Part shown: piece after piece, positions 49,771-57,778 of the stretch
Position numbering within the stretch: position 1 is the first letter of the stretch
How the letters are laid out: every line of letters begins with the position of its first letter
Program-made: the position numbers and the translations under genes
Source of the DNA: Opitutaceae bacterium
GTDB taxonomy: Bacteria > Verrucomicrobiota > Verrucomicrobiia > Opitutales > Opitutaceae
DNA length: 64,000 bases
NCBI GenBank assembly: GCA_019634615.1
Contig: JAHCAZ010000021.1
Location: 1-64,000, forward strand
Reading direction: 5' to 3'
The notes under the pieces: model-generated
Databases searched by the model: none
Told to the model about the DNA's origin: nothing
Seen by the model: the letters and a program-made list of their open reading frames with translations, nothing else

Positions 49771-51074
49771 GGGTTGGGCTGACGAACTTGGCGCGCCTGC
49801 TGCAGTTGGTGGCTCAGATCCGCGATCATCGCTTCGCGCTCGGCCGCCGCCTTGACGTGAGCGGCGATCTCGGCCTCGAGCGTTTTCAAGTACTTCACGT
49901 TGCGTTCAAGGTCTGCATACGCCGTCTGGAGCTTCTCTTGATAGAACTGGATTGAAGCCAGGCGGTCCGCGCTGTCCTTCTCAACCGCGCGAAGGTACTC
50001 GACGGTGCGATCGAGATCGCGTTGGGCGCGGTCCCGGTCGGCTTCGACCACCTTGAGATAGGCGATGGTTTGCGCAGTCGCGGCCCGATTCATCTCGATG
50101 GCCGACAGGCGCCGCGCACGGTCGAGTTCTGAGGCGCACAATTCCCGCAGGAGGTGCGGGAGCGCGAGGCCGTTGCGGTCGTCGCGTGGATCGGCGGGAG
50201 GGAGCAGTTCCGGGGGTTCCAGCGGGGTGCCGGCGATCTGGTGCAGCTCTCGCAGGTAGGGAAGGTAGACCAGATCGCGGAGGCCGTCGGTGAGCGTCGC
50301 GTCATAGCGATGCAGGCTCGGGTCGTAGAGGCCCCGCCCCAGGTGGACAAGGGCGTGGAAGTGGTAAAACACGAGGGGCGCGCCGTCGACGAGGGGGCCA
50401 TCCGGCCCGGCGGATACGATGCAATCCCGGGCATTCCACGGCGCGAAGTTCACGCCCTTCTGTTCAAGACTTACGGTTACCGGAAAACGATCCACCCACG
50501 CGTCCAGATATTTCTGGTCGGCGTAACGTTCAGGCTCGAGTTGATTGTAGCACCAGTCCGCGCATTTGTCGGCCCAATCCCGGGCGCAGGCTTGCCCGGT
50601 GGCATCGTGGCGGAGCGAGACCCAGCCGACATTGAAGCGCCCATACCGCTCGAGGTGGGCGAGGGCGGAGGGGAAGCGGTGCGGGGTGATCGCGACCGAG
50701 GCGGACCCGATCTCCGCGAAAACCAGGTCGGGCGGGCCGTAGAAGCAGAGGTCAGCGTCAAGGTAGGTGAGTAATTCGCCCGGCGGCAATTCCACCAGGA
50801 GGTGATGCATCAGCCACGAGGTGCAGGTGAAATAGAATTCCAGCTTCGTGCGGTTGCCGCGCGCCGCGGCCAGCGCAGGGTATTTGGCGACGAAGGGCTC
50901 GAGCGGCAGCAGCCGTACGCCCGGCAGGTTGCGCCGCCGCAGGTCGGCTTCCACGGCGGCGTCCATGCACAGCACCGCCAGCGAAAAATCCCCGGCATGC
51001 CGCGCCAGCGAGGCGTGGAGCGCGAGGCCGCGGGTGAGGTAGCCGGCGTCGAAGTAGGTGCAGAAAAATCTCAT
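49767..51074 (-). CDS. GT-A-like glycosyltransferase with C-terminal coiled coil
   Basis: 435 aa. It aligns over its whole length with the first halves of the two bigger proteins downstream. Here the metal site is intact: YLDADLCFYGPPDLV with D106-A-D108. The tail from about 310 to 430 is a long heptad-rich coiled coil ([31 protein letters not shown]). It may represent the ancestral single-domain form, or the active partner of the degenerate paralogues. It probably transfers a sugar to the growing glycan in the cytoplasm. ATGA overlaps join it to both neighbours. Confidence 0.87.
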   Translation of the reverse strand: MRFFCTYFDAGYLTRGLALHASLARHAGDFSLAVLCMDAAVEADLRRRNLPGVRLLPLEPFVAKYPALAAARGNRTKLEFYFTCTSWLMHHLLVELPPGELLTYLDADLCFYGPPDLVFAEIGSASVAITPHRFPSALAHLERYGRFNVGWVSLRHDATGQACARDWADKCADWCYNQLEPERYADQKYLDAWVDRFPVTVSLEQKGVNFAPWNARDCIVSAGPDGPLVDGAPLVFYHFHALVHLGRGLYDPSLHRYDATLTDGLRDLVYLPYLRELHQIAGTPLEPPELLPPADPRDDRNGLALPHLLRELCASELDRARRLSAIEMNRAATAQTIAYLKVVEADRDRAQRDLDRTVEYLRAVEKDSADRLASIQFYQEKLQTAYADLERNVKYLKTLEAEIAAHVKAAAEREAMIADLSHQLQQARQVRQPNP

Positions 51075-51844
51075 GGGTGGCGTCGCAGCGCGAAGCCCTT
51101 GAATACGATTTCCCGGCCATCGAGCAACTGCCGGTCGAGGGCGTCAAACTCGGTTTCAATCCGCCAGCCCGGCGGCAGGTTCGACTCGAGCCGTGGCCGG
51201 CTGAAGAACCACGCGGGGTAAGAGGCGGGATAGATCCGCGGGTGGACGTGCTCGACCGTGAGCCGGTCGCGGGGCGCGTCGATGAACGCGGTGCGGTCCA
51301 AGATGATCCAGTCGTAGGGCCGCGCGGCGGCCTCGCGCAGGAAAGCCCAGGGCTCGGGCAGGTATTGCAGCACGCTGGAGAGCAGCAGGACCTGCGGGTC
51401 GCGTTCGCGCAGGCAGTCGGCGATGGATGGGTAGAACCGCAGTACACCGTCGGCGAACTCGCGCCGGCCGCAGTCCACGTTGGCGGGCAGGTCTACGATG
51501 CTCCACTCGAGCTGCGGCACCTCGCGCAGGAATTGCCGGCAGAGGAAATAGGTGCTGCCGAGGGCGCCGCCGAAATCCAGCACCGAGAGCCGGCCGCCGC
51601 GGGCGGCGGCGGCGCGGAGCAGGTGTGCCAGCAGGGGGAAGGGCGGTTCCAGTTTGTCGAAGGCTACCGAATCGCGCTCGTAGGCCGCTTCGCCGCGCAG
51701 GACCTTGTGCAGCGAGACGCGGGTGCGCTCGGTGATCACTGCGGCCTCGTAGCCGGTGCACTCCGCCCGCGCGGCGGCGAAGCCGGGGAAGTCGCCAAGG
51801 TAGACGACGTCGGGGGCGTCCGGGGCCGGGATGTAGGCGCTCAT
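51071..51844 (-). CDS. methyltransferase of the TIGR04325-like family
   Basis: 257 aa. SAM motif region SVLDFGGALGSTYFLCRQFL is typical of this poorly studied family in O-antigen clusters. The other blocks are WSIVDLPANVDCGRREFAD and LLSSVLQYLPEPWAFLREA, and the C-terminal WIILDRTAFIDAPRDRLTVEHV segment matches too. It starts inside the stop of the sulfotransferase gene (ATGA). A methyl-capping or sugar O-methylation role in polysaccharide export is inferred from the adjacent Wzt-like ATPase. Confidence 0.87.
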   Translation of the reverse strand: MSAYIPAPDAPDVVYLGDFPGFAAARAECTGYEAAVITERTRVSLHKVLRGEAAYERDSVAFDKLEPPFPLLAHLLRAAAARGGRLSVLDFGGALGSTYFLCRQFLREVPQLEWSIVDLPANVDCGRREFADGVLRFYPSIADCLRERDPQVLLLSSVLQYLPEPWAFLREAAARPYDWIILDRTAFIDAPRDRLTVEHVHPRIYPASYPAWFFSRPRLESNLPPGWRIETEFDALDRQLLDGREIVFKGFALRRHP

Positions 51845-52665
51845 GGGGAGGGGCGGGCGGCGGGCCCCTGGTGGCGGTCGGCCCAGCCGGGGTCCGTCTC
51901 GAAGGCGAGGTCGAAGAGCGTGCGGCCGGCGAGTTCGGCGACGATCCGGGCGTGCGCCGGGTCGTACCAGTTCTTCCAGTCGCCGATCTGGCCGCGGCGG
52001 AAGAAGTCGCGGTTGTTGCCGCTGAAGACGGCGCCAAAGCCGGTGTGGTAGACCTTCGCGACCTCCTCGCTCGTGCGGATGACCGGGATCCGGACGTGGT
52101 CCGTCGCGCGGCGCAGCGTGCCGGCGAAGTCACGGGTCAGTTCCTCGTAGGTCAGGAACGCGAGGTCGCGGTCCGTGTGGGCCGTGGTCACGTGTTGGAC
52201 CCAGGCGGGGGTCTCGCGGCGGAGGAAGTCGGCGAACTCGTCGGGGCGGAAGACCGGGTCGTGGGAACCGCGGGAGAGGATGACCTGGGTGCCGTGAATC
52301 TGCGTGGTGGAGATTTCCTCCTTCGTCAGCGAGGGGTAGGCCTGCTGGAAGAAGTAGTAGCTCAGCAGGGAGTCGCGCGGGTCGCGGGCGATGTAGACGA
52401 TCGGCGCCGGCGGGTGGCGCTGGCGAAAGAGCGGGATGGCGTCGTGCGACTTCAGGCAGATCGGCTGGTCGGGCCGCCGCCGCGGCTCGCACCAGAACTG
52501 GAAGCCGGACTCCGGGGAGCCGTGCGCCTCGGTGTTGAGCTGGTAGGGGAAGTCCTCGCCGCGCACACCGTCCAGCTGCATGACCAGGCAATTGATCAGC
52601 CAAGTGTTGCCGGAGCGCGGGTACGAGACGACATAGAAGGTGTTCGGGGGCAGAACTTCGGCCAT
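51841..52665 (-). CDS. PAPS-dependent sulfotransferase
   Basis: 274 aa. The 5'-phosphosulfate-binding loop is SYPRSGNTWL at 14-23, the canonical motif of the Sulfotransfer_1 family. The 3'-phosphate-binding region is YIARDPRDSLLSYY (canonical R-x7-S). KSHDAIPLF carries the usual catalytic Lys/His neighbourhood. The ATG at 52665 lies 2 bp after the previous stop. The PAPS-synthesis genes cysC, cysD and cysN are within 4 kb upstream in the same transcription unit, so this enzyme probably sulfates the exported polysaccharide or its lipid-linked precursor. Confidence 0.93.
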   Translation of the reverse strand: MAEVLPPNTFYVVSYPRSGNTWLINCLVMQLDGVRGEDFPYQLNTEAHGSPESGFQFWCEPRRRPDQPICLKSHDAIPLFRQRHPPAPIVYIARDPRDSLLSYYFFQQAYPSLTKEEISTTQIHGTQVILSRGSHDPVFRPDEFADFLRRETPAWVQHVTTAHTDRDLAFLTYEELTRDFAGTLRRATDHVRIPVIRTSEEVAKVYHTGFGAVFSGNNRDFFRRGQIGDWKNWYDPAHARIVAELAGRTLFDLAFETDPGWADRHQGPAARPSP

Positions 52666-52667
52666 GA

Positions 52668-54095
52668 TCAGGAGGCGGGGGGAAGGACTTCGATGAGGGA
52701 GCGGCTGGGCATGCCGGTCATGCCGAAATTGAGGAGCTGGAACGGGGCGCACTCGTCGCGCAGCCGCACGGTGATGCTGGCGACGGCGTGCAGCTCGCAG
52801 ACCCGGATCTGCGCGGCCATGAAGGCATCGTAGCTGATGCCGGGCAGGTCAAGGAGGTCGGCGTTGATCATCTCCAGGGCGACGTCCAGCGTGTAGTCGG
52901 CGCAGCCGACGTTGAGCACCGTGTCCTGGCGGTAGCGCAACCGCGTGCCGCGGCGGACGCGCGCGGGGCCGCGGATGCCGTCCTGCAGCGTGATCTTCGA
53001 GTGGACCGGCTGGGAGGTTTTGTCGCGGAGCGTGACGCAGCCTAAGCAGAACTCCATGTCGCGGAGAATCTCGTACTCGTAGAACACCGCCATGGTCTCG
53101 CCCTGGCGGAAATGCAGCCGGGGCTGACCCTCGCTGTCGCAGACCGCAACCGAGACGCAGCGGGCCCAGCCGTTGCCAATCGGGCGCGCGGCCTCGAGCG
53201 GCACCTGCGCTTCGGGTCCGGGCCACGGTGCGATGGCCGGCGCGGCTGTAGGGGCGGGCACCGCGGGGAGGGCCGCGGGCTCGGCCGCGGCGGCGAACGC
53301 AGCGGCCTTTTCCTGCTGCTCAAGCTGGAAGTAAACCTTGGTCGCCTCGGCGGACGGACCTTGAAAGGCCAGCAGGCCGCGGCGGAAGACAAGCGTGCGA
53401 TCGCAGAACTGTTGGACCGAGCCGAGGTCGTGCGAGGCGAGGACGACGCAGACGCCCGCGTCGAGCAGTTGGCGCATGCGCTCGTAGCAACGCTGCTGGA
53501 AGAACACGTCGCCGACGCTCAGGGCCTCGTCCACGATGAGAATCTGCGGGTCCACGGCTGTCTGCACTGCGAAGGCGAGGCGCACGAACATGCCGCTGGA
53601 GTAGGTCTTGACCGGTTGGTCGATGAAGTCGCCGATGTCGGCGAAGGCCGCGATGCGGTCAAAGCGTTCGTCCACCTCGCGGCGGGTCAGGCCGAGCACG
53701 GCGGCGTTGAGATAGACGTTCTCGCGGCCGGTGAAGTCGGGGTTGAAACCGCTGCCCAGCTCGAGCAGCGCGGCGATGCGGCCGTGGACCTGCGCCTGGC
53801 CGGTGGTCGGCCGCAGCGTGCCGGCGATGATCTGGAGGAGGGTGGACTTGCCTGAGCCGTTGCGCCCGATGATGCCGATGCACTCGCCCTGCCGGACCTC
53901 GAAGGAGACGTCGCGCAGGGCCCAGAAATCGCGGTAGCGGCGCGCGGCGCGGCGGGCCAGACCGTGGCCGAGGGCGCCCGGCAGCGTGCGGGCGGCGGAT
54001 TCGAGCAGCGGCGCGACGAGGCGGTCGGAGGGGCTGTCCCAGATGCGGTAGGCCTTCGAGACCCCGGCGACGGAGATGACGGGTGCGGCGGCCAT
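52668..54095 (-). CDS. wzt: polysaccharide ABC exporter ATPase with C-terminal Wzt-type domain
   Basis: 475 aa. N-terminal nucleotide-binding domain: Walker A GRNGSGKST at about 78-86, signature TYSSGMFVRLAFAV, Walker B ILIVDEALSVGD. After an Ala/Pro-rich linker (about 275-315), the last ~160 residues (CVSVAVCDSEGQPRLHFRQGE, YDAFMAAQIRVCELHAV) resemble the Wzt C-terminal domain. In known systems that domain recognises the glycan's terminal modification. The permease partner is at 56804-57613, separated by cysC, cysD and cysN. The sulfotransferase follows directly. Confidence 0.93.
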   Translation of the reverse strand: MAAAPVISVAGVSKAYRIWDSPSDRLVAPLLESAARTLPGALGHGLARRAARRYRDFWALRDVSFEVRQGECIGIIGRNGSGKSTLLQIIAGTLRPTTGQAQVHGRIAALLELGSGFNPDFTGRENVYLNAAVLGLTRREVDERFDRIAAFADIGDFIDQPVKTYSSGMFVRLAFAVQTAVDPQILIVDEALSVGDVFFQQRCYERMRQLLDAGVCVVLASHDLGSVQQFCDRTLVFRRGLLAFQGPSAEATKVYFQLEQQEKAAAFAAAAEPAALPAVPAPTAAPAIAPWPGPEAQVPLEAARPIGNGWARCVSVAVCDSEGQPRLHFRQGETMAVFYEYEILRDMEFCLGCVTLRDKTSQPVHSKITLQDGIRGPARVRRGTRLRYRQDTVLNVGCADYTLDVALEMINADLLDLPGISYDAFMAAQIRVCELHAVASITVRLRDECAPFQLLNFGMTGMPSRSLIEVLPPAS

Positions 54096-54097
54096 GT

Positions 54098-55339
54098 TCA
54101 GAGGATCATCCCGGCCGCGACGGTGGCGTTGGTGGCCTCGTCGATGAGCACGATGCTGCCGGTCTGGCGGTTCTTCTTGTAGCTGTCCCAGAAGAGCGGC
54201 GCCTGGCAGTGCAGGGCGACGCGGGCGAGGTCGTTCATCTCGAGCGGCGTGGGGACCGGATTGCGGTGCAGCGTGGTGATGTCGAGCTTGTAGCGGACCT
54301 CGCGGACGAGGCACTTGGTCTCACGCGTGGTGTGCAACAGGCGGTAGCGGCGCGCCGGGTCCATCGGCGCCGAGGCCAGCCAGCAGAGCATGACCTCCAG
54401 GTCCTGGGACTGGTTGGGCTGGTTGTTCGGCCGGGCGAGGAGGTCGCCGCGGCTGACGTCGAGGTCGCGGTCCAGCTCGATCACCACCGACATCGGCGGG
54501 AACGCCTCGGCCACCGGGCCCGACGGGCCGTGGATCGCGCGGATCCGCGAGGTGAAGCCGGTGGGCAGGTGCACGACCTCGTCACCCTCGCGCAGGACCC
54601 CGCTGGCGACCTGGCCGGCAAGGCCGCGGAAATCGGGCGCGCCGTCTTCCTGCGGGCGGATGACGGTCTGCACCGGGAAGCGCGGATCGACGAGGTTGGT
54701 GTCATTCCGCACGTACACGGTCTCGAGGGTGTAGAGCAGCGGGGCGCCCTCGTACCACGGCATCCGGGCCGATTTCTCGACGACGTTGTCACCCTGCAGG
54801 GCGGAAAGCGGGATGAACTGGATGTCGGCCGCGTCGAGGCGCTCCGCGAACGCCATGAACTGCTCGCGCACGCGGTCGAAGTCGGCCTGGGCGAAGCCGA
54901 CGAGGTCCATCTTGTTCACGCACACGATGAGGTGCCGGATGCGGAGCAGCGTGGTGATGAAGGCATGTCGGCAGGTTTGCTCGGTCAGACCCTTGCGCAC
55001 GTCGACGAGGAGGAGCGCGAGCTGCGCCGACGAGGCGCCCGTGACCATGTTGCGCGTGTACTGCTGGTGCCCGGGGCAGTCCGCGAGGATGAACTTCCGG
55101 CGCGGGGTGGCGAAATAGCGGTAGGCGACGTCGATCGTGATGCCCTGCTCGCGCTCGGCGCGGAGGCCGTCGGTGAGCAGGGCGAGGTCGGTGCGGGCGT
55201 CGCCGCGGCGCTCGCTGGCGCGCTGCACGGCCACCCACTGGTCCTCGAAGATGGACTTGGTGTCGTGGAGCAGGCGGCCGAGCAGCGTGCTCTTGCCGTC
55301 GTCGACGTTGCCGCAGGTGATGAGTCGGAGCAGGTCCAT
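54098..55339 (-). CDS. cysN: sulfate adenylyltransferase GTPase subunit CysN
   Basis: 413 aa, EF-Tu-like GTPase. G1 is GNVDDGKST at 10-18, G2 region EREQGITID at 62-70, G3 DCPGH at 87-91 and G4 NKMD at about 145. Beta-barrel domains follow. With CysD it makes adenosine 5'-phosphosulfate from ATP and sulfate, driven by GTP. It is not fused to an APS kinase, since a separate cysC lies upstream. The ATG at 55339 is chosen because an in-frame extension upstream only covers antisense-like sequence of cysD. It lies between cysD and the wzt-like gene, an unusual placement. Confidence 0.94.
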   Translation of the reverse strand: MDLLRLITCGNVDDGKSTLLGRLLHDTKSIFEDQWVAVQRASERRGDARTDLALLTDGLRAEREQGITIDVAYRYFATPRRKFILADCPGHQQYTRNMVTGASSAQLALLLVDVRKGLTEQTCRHAFITTLLRIRHLIVCVNKMDLVGFAQADFDRVREQFMAFAERLDAADIQFIPLSALQGDNVVEKSARMPWYEGAPLLYTLETVYVRNDTNLVDPRFPVQTVIRPQEDGAPDFRGLAGQVASGVLREGDEVVHLPTGFTSRIRAIHGPSGPVAEAFPPMSVVIELDRDLDVSRGDLLARPNNQPNQSQDLEVMLCWLASAPMDPARRYRLLHTTRETKCLVREVRYKLDITTLHRNPVPTPLEMNDLARVALHCQAPLFWDSYKKNRQTGSIVLIDEATNATVAAGMIL

Positions 55340-55344
55340 GGTGC

Positions 55345-56250
55345 TCAGAAGTAGCCCTGGCGCTTGCGGTCCTCCATCGCGGTGTCGGAGCGGCGGTCGT
55401 CGTAGCGCGTCCCGCGCTCGGTCTGGCGGGCCGCGGCGACCTCCGCGATGATGGTGTCGAGGTCGCGGGCGGCGGAGCGGATGGCGCCGGTGCACGTCAT
55501 GTCGCCGACGGTGCGGAAGCGCACGACCTCGCGGCGCGAGCTTTCCTGCGCCTGGAGCGGCAGGTGGGGGGAGACGGCCAGCAGCGTGCCGTGCCGGAGA
55601 AAGACCTCGCGCTCGTGGGCGAAGTAGAGCGAGGGCAGCGGGAGTTTCTCGCGCTGGATGTAGCTCCACACATCGAGCTCCGTCCAGTTGCTGAGGGGGA
55701 AGACGCGGAAATGCTCGTCGGGCTGCTTGCGGCCGTTGTAGAGGCGCCAGAGCTCGGGCCGCTGGTTCTTCGGGTCCCACTGGCCGTAGCAGTCGCGGTG
55801 CGAGAACACGCGCTCCTTGGCGCGGGCCTTCTCCTCGTCGCGCCGGCCGCCGCCGAGCGCGGCGTCGAGCCGGAGCTCGGCGATGGCGTCGAGCAGCGTG
55901 ACAGTCTGGAGGGCATTGCGGCTGGCGTTGGGACCGGTCTCCTCGGCGACGCGGCCGGCATCGATCGAGTCCTGCACGCGGCGGATGACGAGGCGGTAGC
56001 CGAAGTCGCGGGCGAAGCGGTCGCGGAACTCCAGCGTCTCGGGAAAGTTGTGCCCGGTGTCGACGTGCAGGAGCGCGAACGGCGGCCGCGCCGGGGCGAA
56101 GGCCTTGCGGGCCAGGGCGGCGAGCACGAGCGAGTCCTTGCCGCCGGAGAACAGGATGGCGGCGTGGGGAAACCACGCGGCGGCCTCGCGGATGATGTGC
56201 ACCGCCTCGTGCTCCAGCTGGTCGAGATGGCTGAGGTTGAAGTGCGACAT
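55345..56250 (-). CDS. cysD: sulfate adenylyltransferase small subunit CysD
   Basis: 301 aa, standard for CysD. The PP-loop is ILFSGGKDSLVLAALA (SGGKDS at 35-40). HVDTGHNFPETLEFRDRF and the RDEEKARAKERVFSHRD block are typical, as are FRVFPLSNWTELDVW and the C-terminal YDDRRSDTAMEDRKRQGYF (PAPS reductase/CysD ending). The N-terminus HLDQLEHEAVHIIREAAA matches the family. It produces APS together with CysN. It is 2 bp from the cysC stop and 5 bp from the cysN start. Confidence 0.96.
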   Translation of the reverse strand: MSHFNLSHLDQLEHEAVHIIREAAAWFPHAAILFSGGKDSLVLAALARKAFAPARPPFALLHVDTGHNFPETLEFRDRFARDFGYRLVIRRVQDSIDAGRVAEETGPNASRNALQTVTLLDAIAELRLDAALGGGRRDEEKARAKERVFSHRDCYGQWDPKNQRPELWRLYNGRKQPDEHFRVFPLSNWTELDVWSYIQREKLPLPSLYFAHEREVFLRHGTLLAVSPHLPLQAQESSRREVVRFRTVGDMTCTGAIRSAARDLDTIIAEVAAARQTERGTRYDDRRSDTAMEDRKRQGYF

Positions 56251-56252
56251 GG

Positions 56253-56807
56253 CTAGCGGCCGGTGCGGTCTCGGACGCAGGCGAGCAGTTCGGCGAGGCA
56301 ATGCTCCGGCGTGCGGTTGGCCGTGTCCAAGACAAGATCGGCGCGGGTGGGCGCTTCGAACGGCGAGGTCAGGCCCGTCATCTGCCCCACCTGCCCGTTC
56401 CGGGCCTGCCGGTACAGGCCCTTGACGTCCCGGTGCTGGCAGAGGTCCAGCGGTGCCTGCAGGAATATAAGGGACAGCGCCTCGGCCCCGATGATGCCGG
56501 TGATCAGGCGCCGGTGGGCCTCGAGCGGGGTGATGAAGGAGGCCACGACGACCAGGCCGGAATCCACCGCCAGGCGCGCGACTTCGGCGGCGCGGCGGAG
56601 GTTCTCGGTCCGGCCGGCCTCCGCAAAACCGAGCCCGGCGCAGAGCCCGGCGCGCAGCGTGTCACCATCCAGGGCCAGCACGGGGGTCCCGTCCCGGCGC
56701 AGGGCCGCGACCAGCAGGTCGGCGAGGGTCGTCTTGCCGGCGCCGGACAAGCCGAAGAGCCAGAAAGCATGACCGCGCGGGGAGGGAGGGAGGGAGGAGG
56801 TCTTCAC
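56253..56807 (-). CDS. cysC: adenylylsulfate kinase CysC
   Basis: 184 aa from a GTG at 56807 that overlaps the TGA of the permease gene (GTGA). Walker A is GLSGAGKTT at 19-27, then LDGDTLRAGLCAGLGF and AGRTENLRRAAEVARL, the APS-binding elements. DVKGLYRQARNGQVGQMTGL corresponds to the D-P-K-G-L-Y lid of CysC, with Val for Pro. It phosphorylates APS to PAPS, the donor for the sulfotransferase four genes downstream. Its position directly behind the exporter permease is unusual. Confidence 0.93.
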   Translation of the reverse strand: MKTSSLPPSPRGHAFWLFGLSGAGKTTLADLLVAALRRDGTPVLALDGDTLRAGLCAGLGFAEAGRTENLRRAAEVARLAVDSGLVVVASFITPLEAHRRLITGIIGAEALSLIFLQAPLDLCQHRDVKGLYRQARNGQVGQMTGLTSPFEAPTRADLVLDTANRTPEHCLAELLACVRDRTGR

Positions 56808-57613
56808 AGGACGTCGGCGAAGGCGGGCTTGAGGCGGCGGAACGCGGCGTGCCCGGCGAAGCAGACTGCCAGGGCGCAGGCGTACAGGTACCCGAGGTGG
56901 GTGAGGTTGAGCGGCCGGTCCCACAGCGCCGTCTCGCGCGCCAGCGAGATGGCCAGGAGCAGCGGATTGAAGCGCAGGTAGGTCCAGGCCTCCGGGTAAC
57001 GCTGCGCGGTGAAAAACACGGCGCTTGCCCAAAGCAGGGCGATGCTGGCGAACTGGGTGATCTGGCCGATGTCGCGGAAAAACACGCCCAGGGCCGAGAA
57101 CAGCCAGGCCACGCCGAGCGCGAGGAGGACCAGCGGCAGGAGGATGACCGGCAGCCAGCAGATGCCGGCGGAGACGTGCTGCCCGAAGAACACGATGCCC
57201 AGAAGCGCGAGCATCAGGCTGATCACCATGTGAAAAAAGGCCGCTCCCACGCTGGCGGCCGGCAGAATTTCCAGCGGAAAGACCACCTTCTTCACGAAAT
57301 TGGGGTTGGTCACCACGGTGCCGGGCGATAGGCCGAGCACCTCGGCGAAAAAGTGGTAGAGCGTGAGGCTGAGGAAGATGCCCAAGCCGTAGTCCAGCTT
57401 CGACTCGTCGGGCATCACCTGGAAGCTGCCGCTGAAGATGTAGCCGAAGACCAGGACGTAGAGGCCCAGCATCAGGAGTGGATTGAGGAAGGACCAGACC
57501 AGGCCGAGGTGGCTCCCCTTGTGCCGCAGTTCCACGTTGCGCACCGTAAACTGCCACAGCAGTTCGCGGTGCTGGCAGAGATCGGCGAGGAATGGAGCCA
57601 CGCGGCGCAACAT
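56804..57613 (-). CDS. wzm: polysaccharide ABC exporter permease (Wzm-like)
   Basis: 269 aa, six membrane segments. It starts MLRRVAPFLADLCQHRELLWQFTVRNVELRHKGS by position, with the amphipathic interface helix and the YKGSxLG-like block (HKGSHLGLVWSFLNPLL) of ABC-2 polysaccharide permeases. FVKKVVFPLEILP is the other hallmark. It is the first gene of the minus-strand transcription unit and forms the export channel with the Wzt-like ATPase at 52668-54095. Confidence 0.93.
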   Translation of the reverse strand: MLRRVAPFLADLCQHRELLWQFTVRNVELRHKGSHLGLVWSFLNPLLMLGLYVLVFGYIFSGSFQVMPDESKLDYGLGIFLSLTLYHFFAEVLGLSPGTVVTNPNFVKKVVFPLEILPAASVGAAFFHMVISLMLALLGIVFFGQHVSAGICWLPVILLPLVLLALGVAWLFSALGVFFRDIGQITQFASIALLWASAVFFTAQRYPEAWTYLRFNPLLLAISLARETALWDRPLNLTHLGYLYACALAVCFAGHAAFRRLKPAFADVL

Positions 57614-57778
57614 GAACCACCAGCCATCCCAAAGGTTCGCGCGGCTGGCAAGAATGGTTTCTCGAGATTATCGCACCGATGGCACTAGCGGGCGAAGCTA
57701 TGGTCATTGTCGTGAATAAATTAACAGATTGCAATTCCCCGCGCCGTGCACCGTTTCTATCCAAACGCCTATCATCCG
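57614..57778. promoter_or_regulatory. divergent promoter region between exporter and efflux operons
   Basis: This 165-bp region is the only upstream sequence for both the minus-strand glycan operon and the plus-strand efflux operon. It is locally richer in A+T than its surroundings (GTGAATAAATTAACAG around 57711-57726), in keeping with promoters. No terminator or known operator was recognised. Confidence 0.5.
57707..57735 (+). promoter_or_regulatory. possible promoter of the efflux operon
   Basis: TTGTCG at 57707-57712 and TGCAAT at 57730-57735 are 17 bp apart and lie in the most AT-rich part of the gap, about 45 bp before the ATG at 57779. The -10 match is only 4 of 6, so this is tentative. 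Confidence 0.25.

Noticed and set aside
54098..55339. Elongation factor (EF-Tu/SelB) identity for cysN
   Set aside because: The adjacent cysD and cysC and the GNVDDGKST/EREQGITID pattern specify the sulfate adenylyltransferase GTPase.
54098..56335. Apparent 745-codon continuous frame covering cysN and cysD
   Set aside because: The upstream part is out of frame with cysD and Arg/Ala/Pro-rich; CysN begins naturally at 55339, so there is no fusion.
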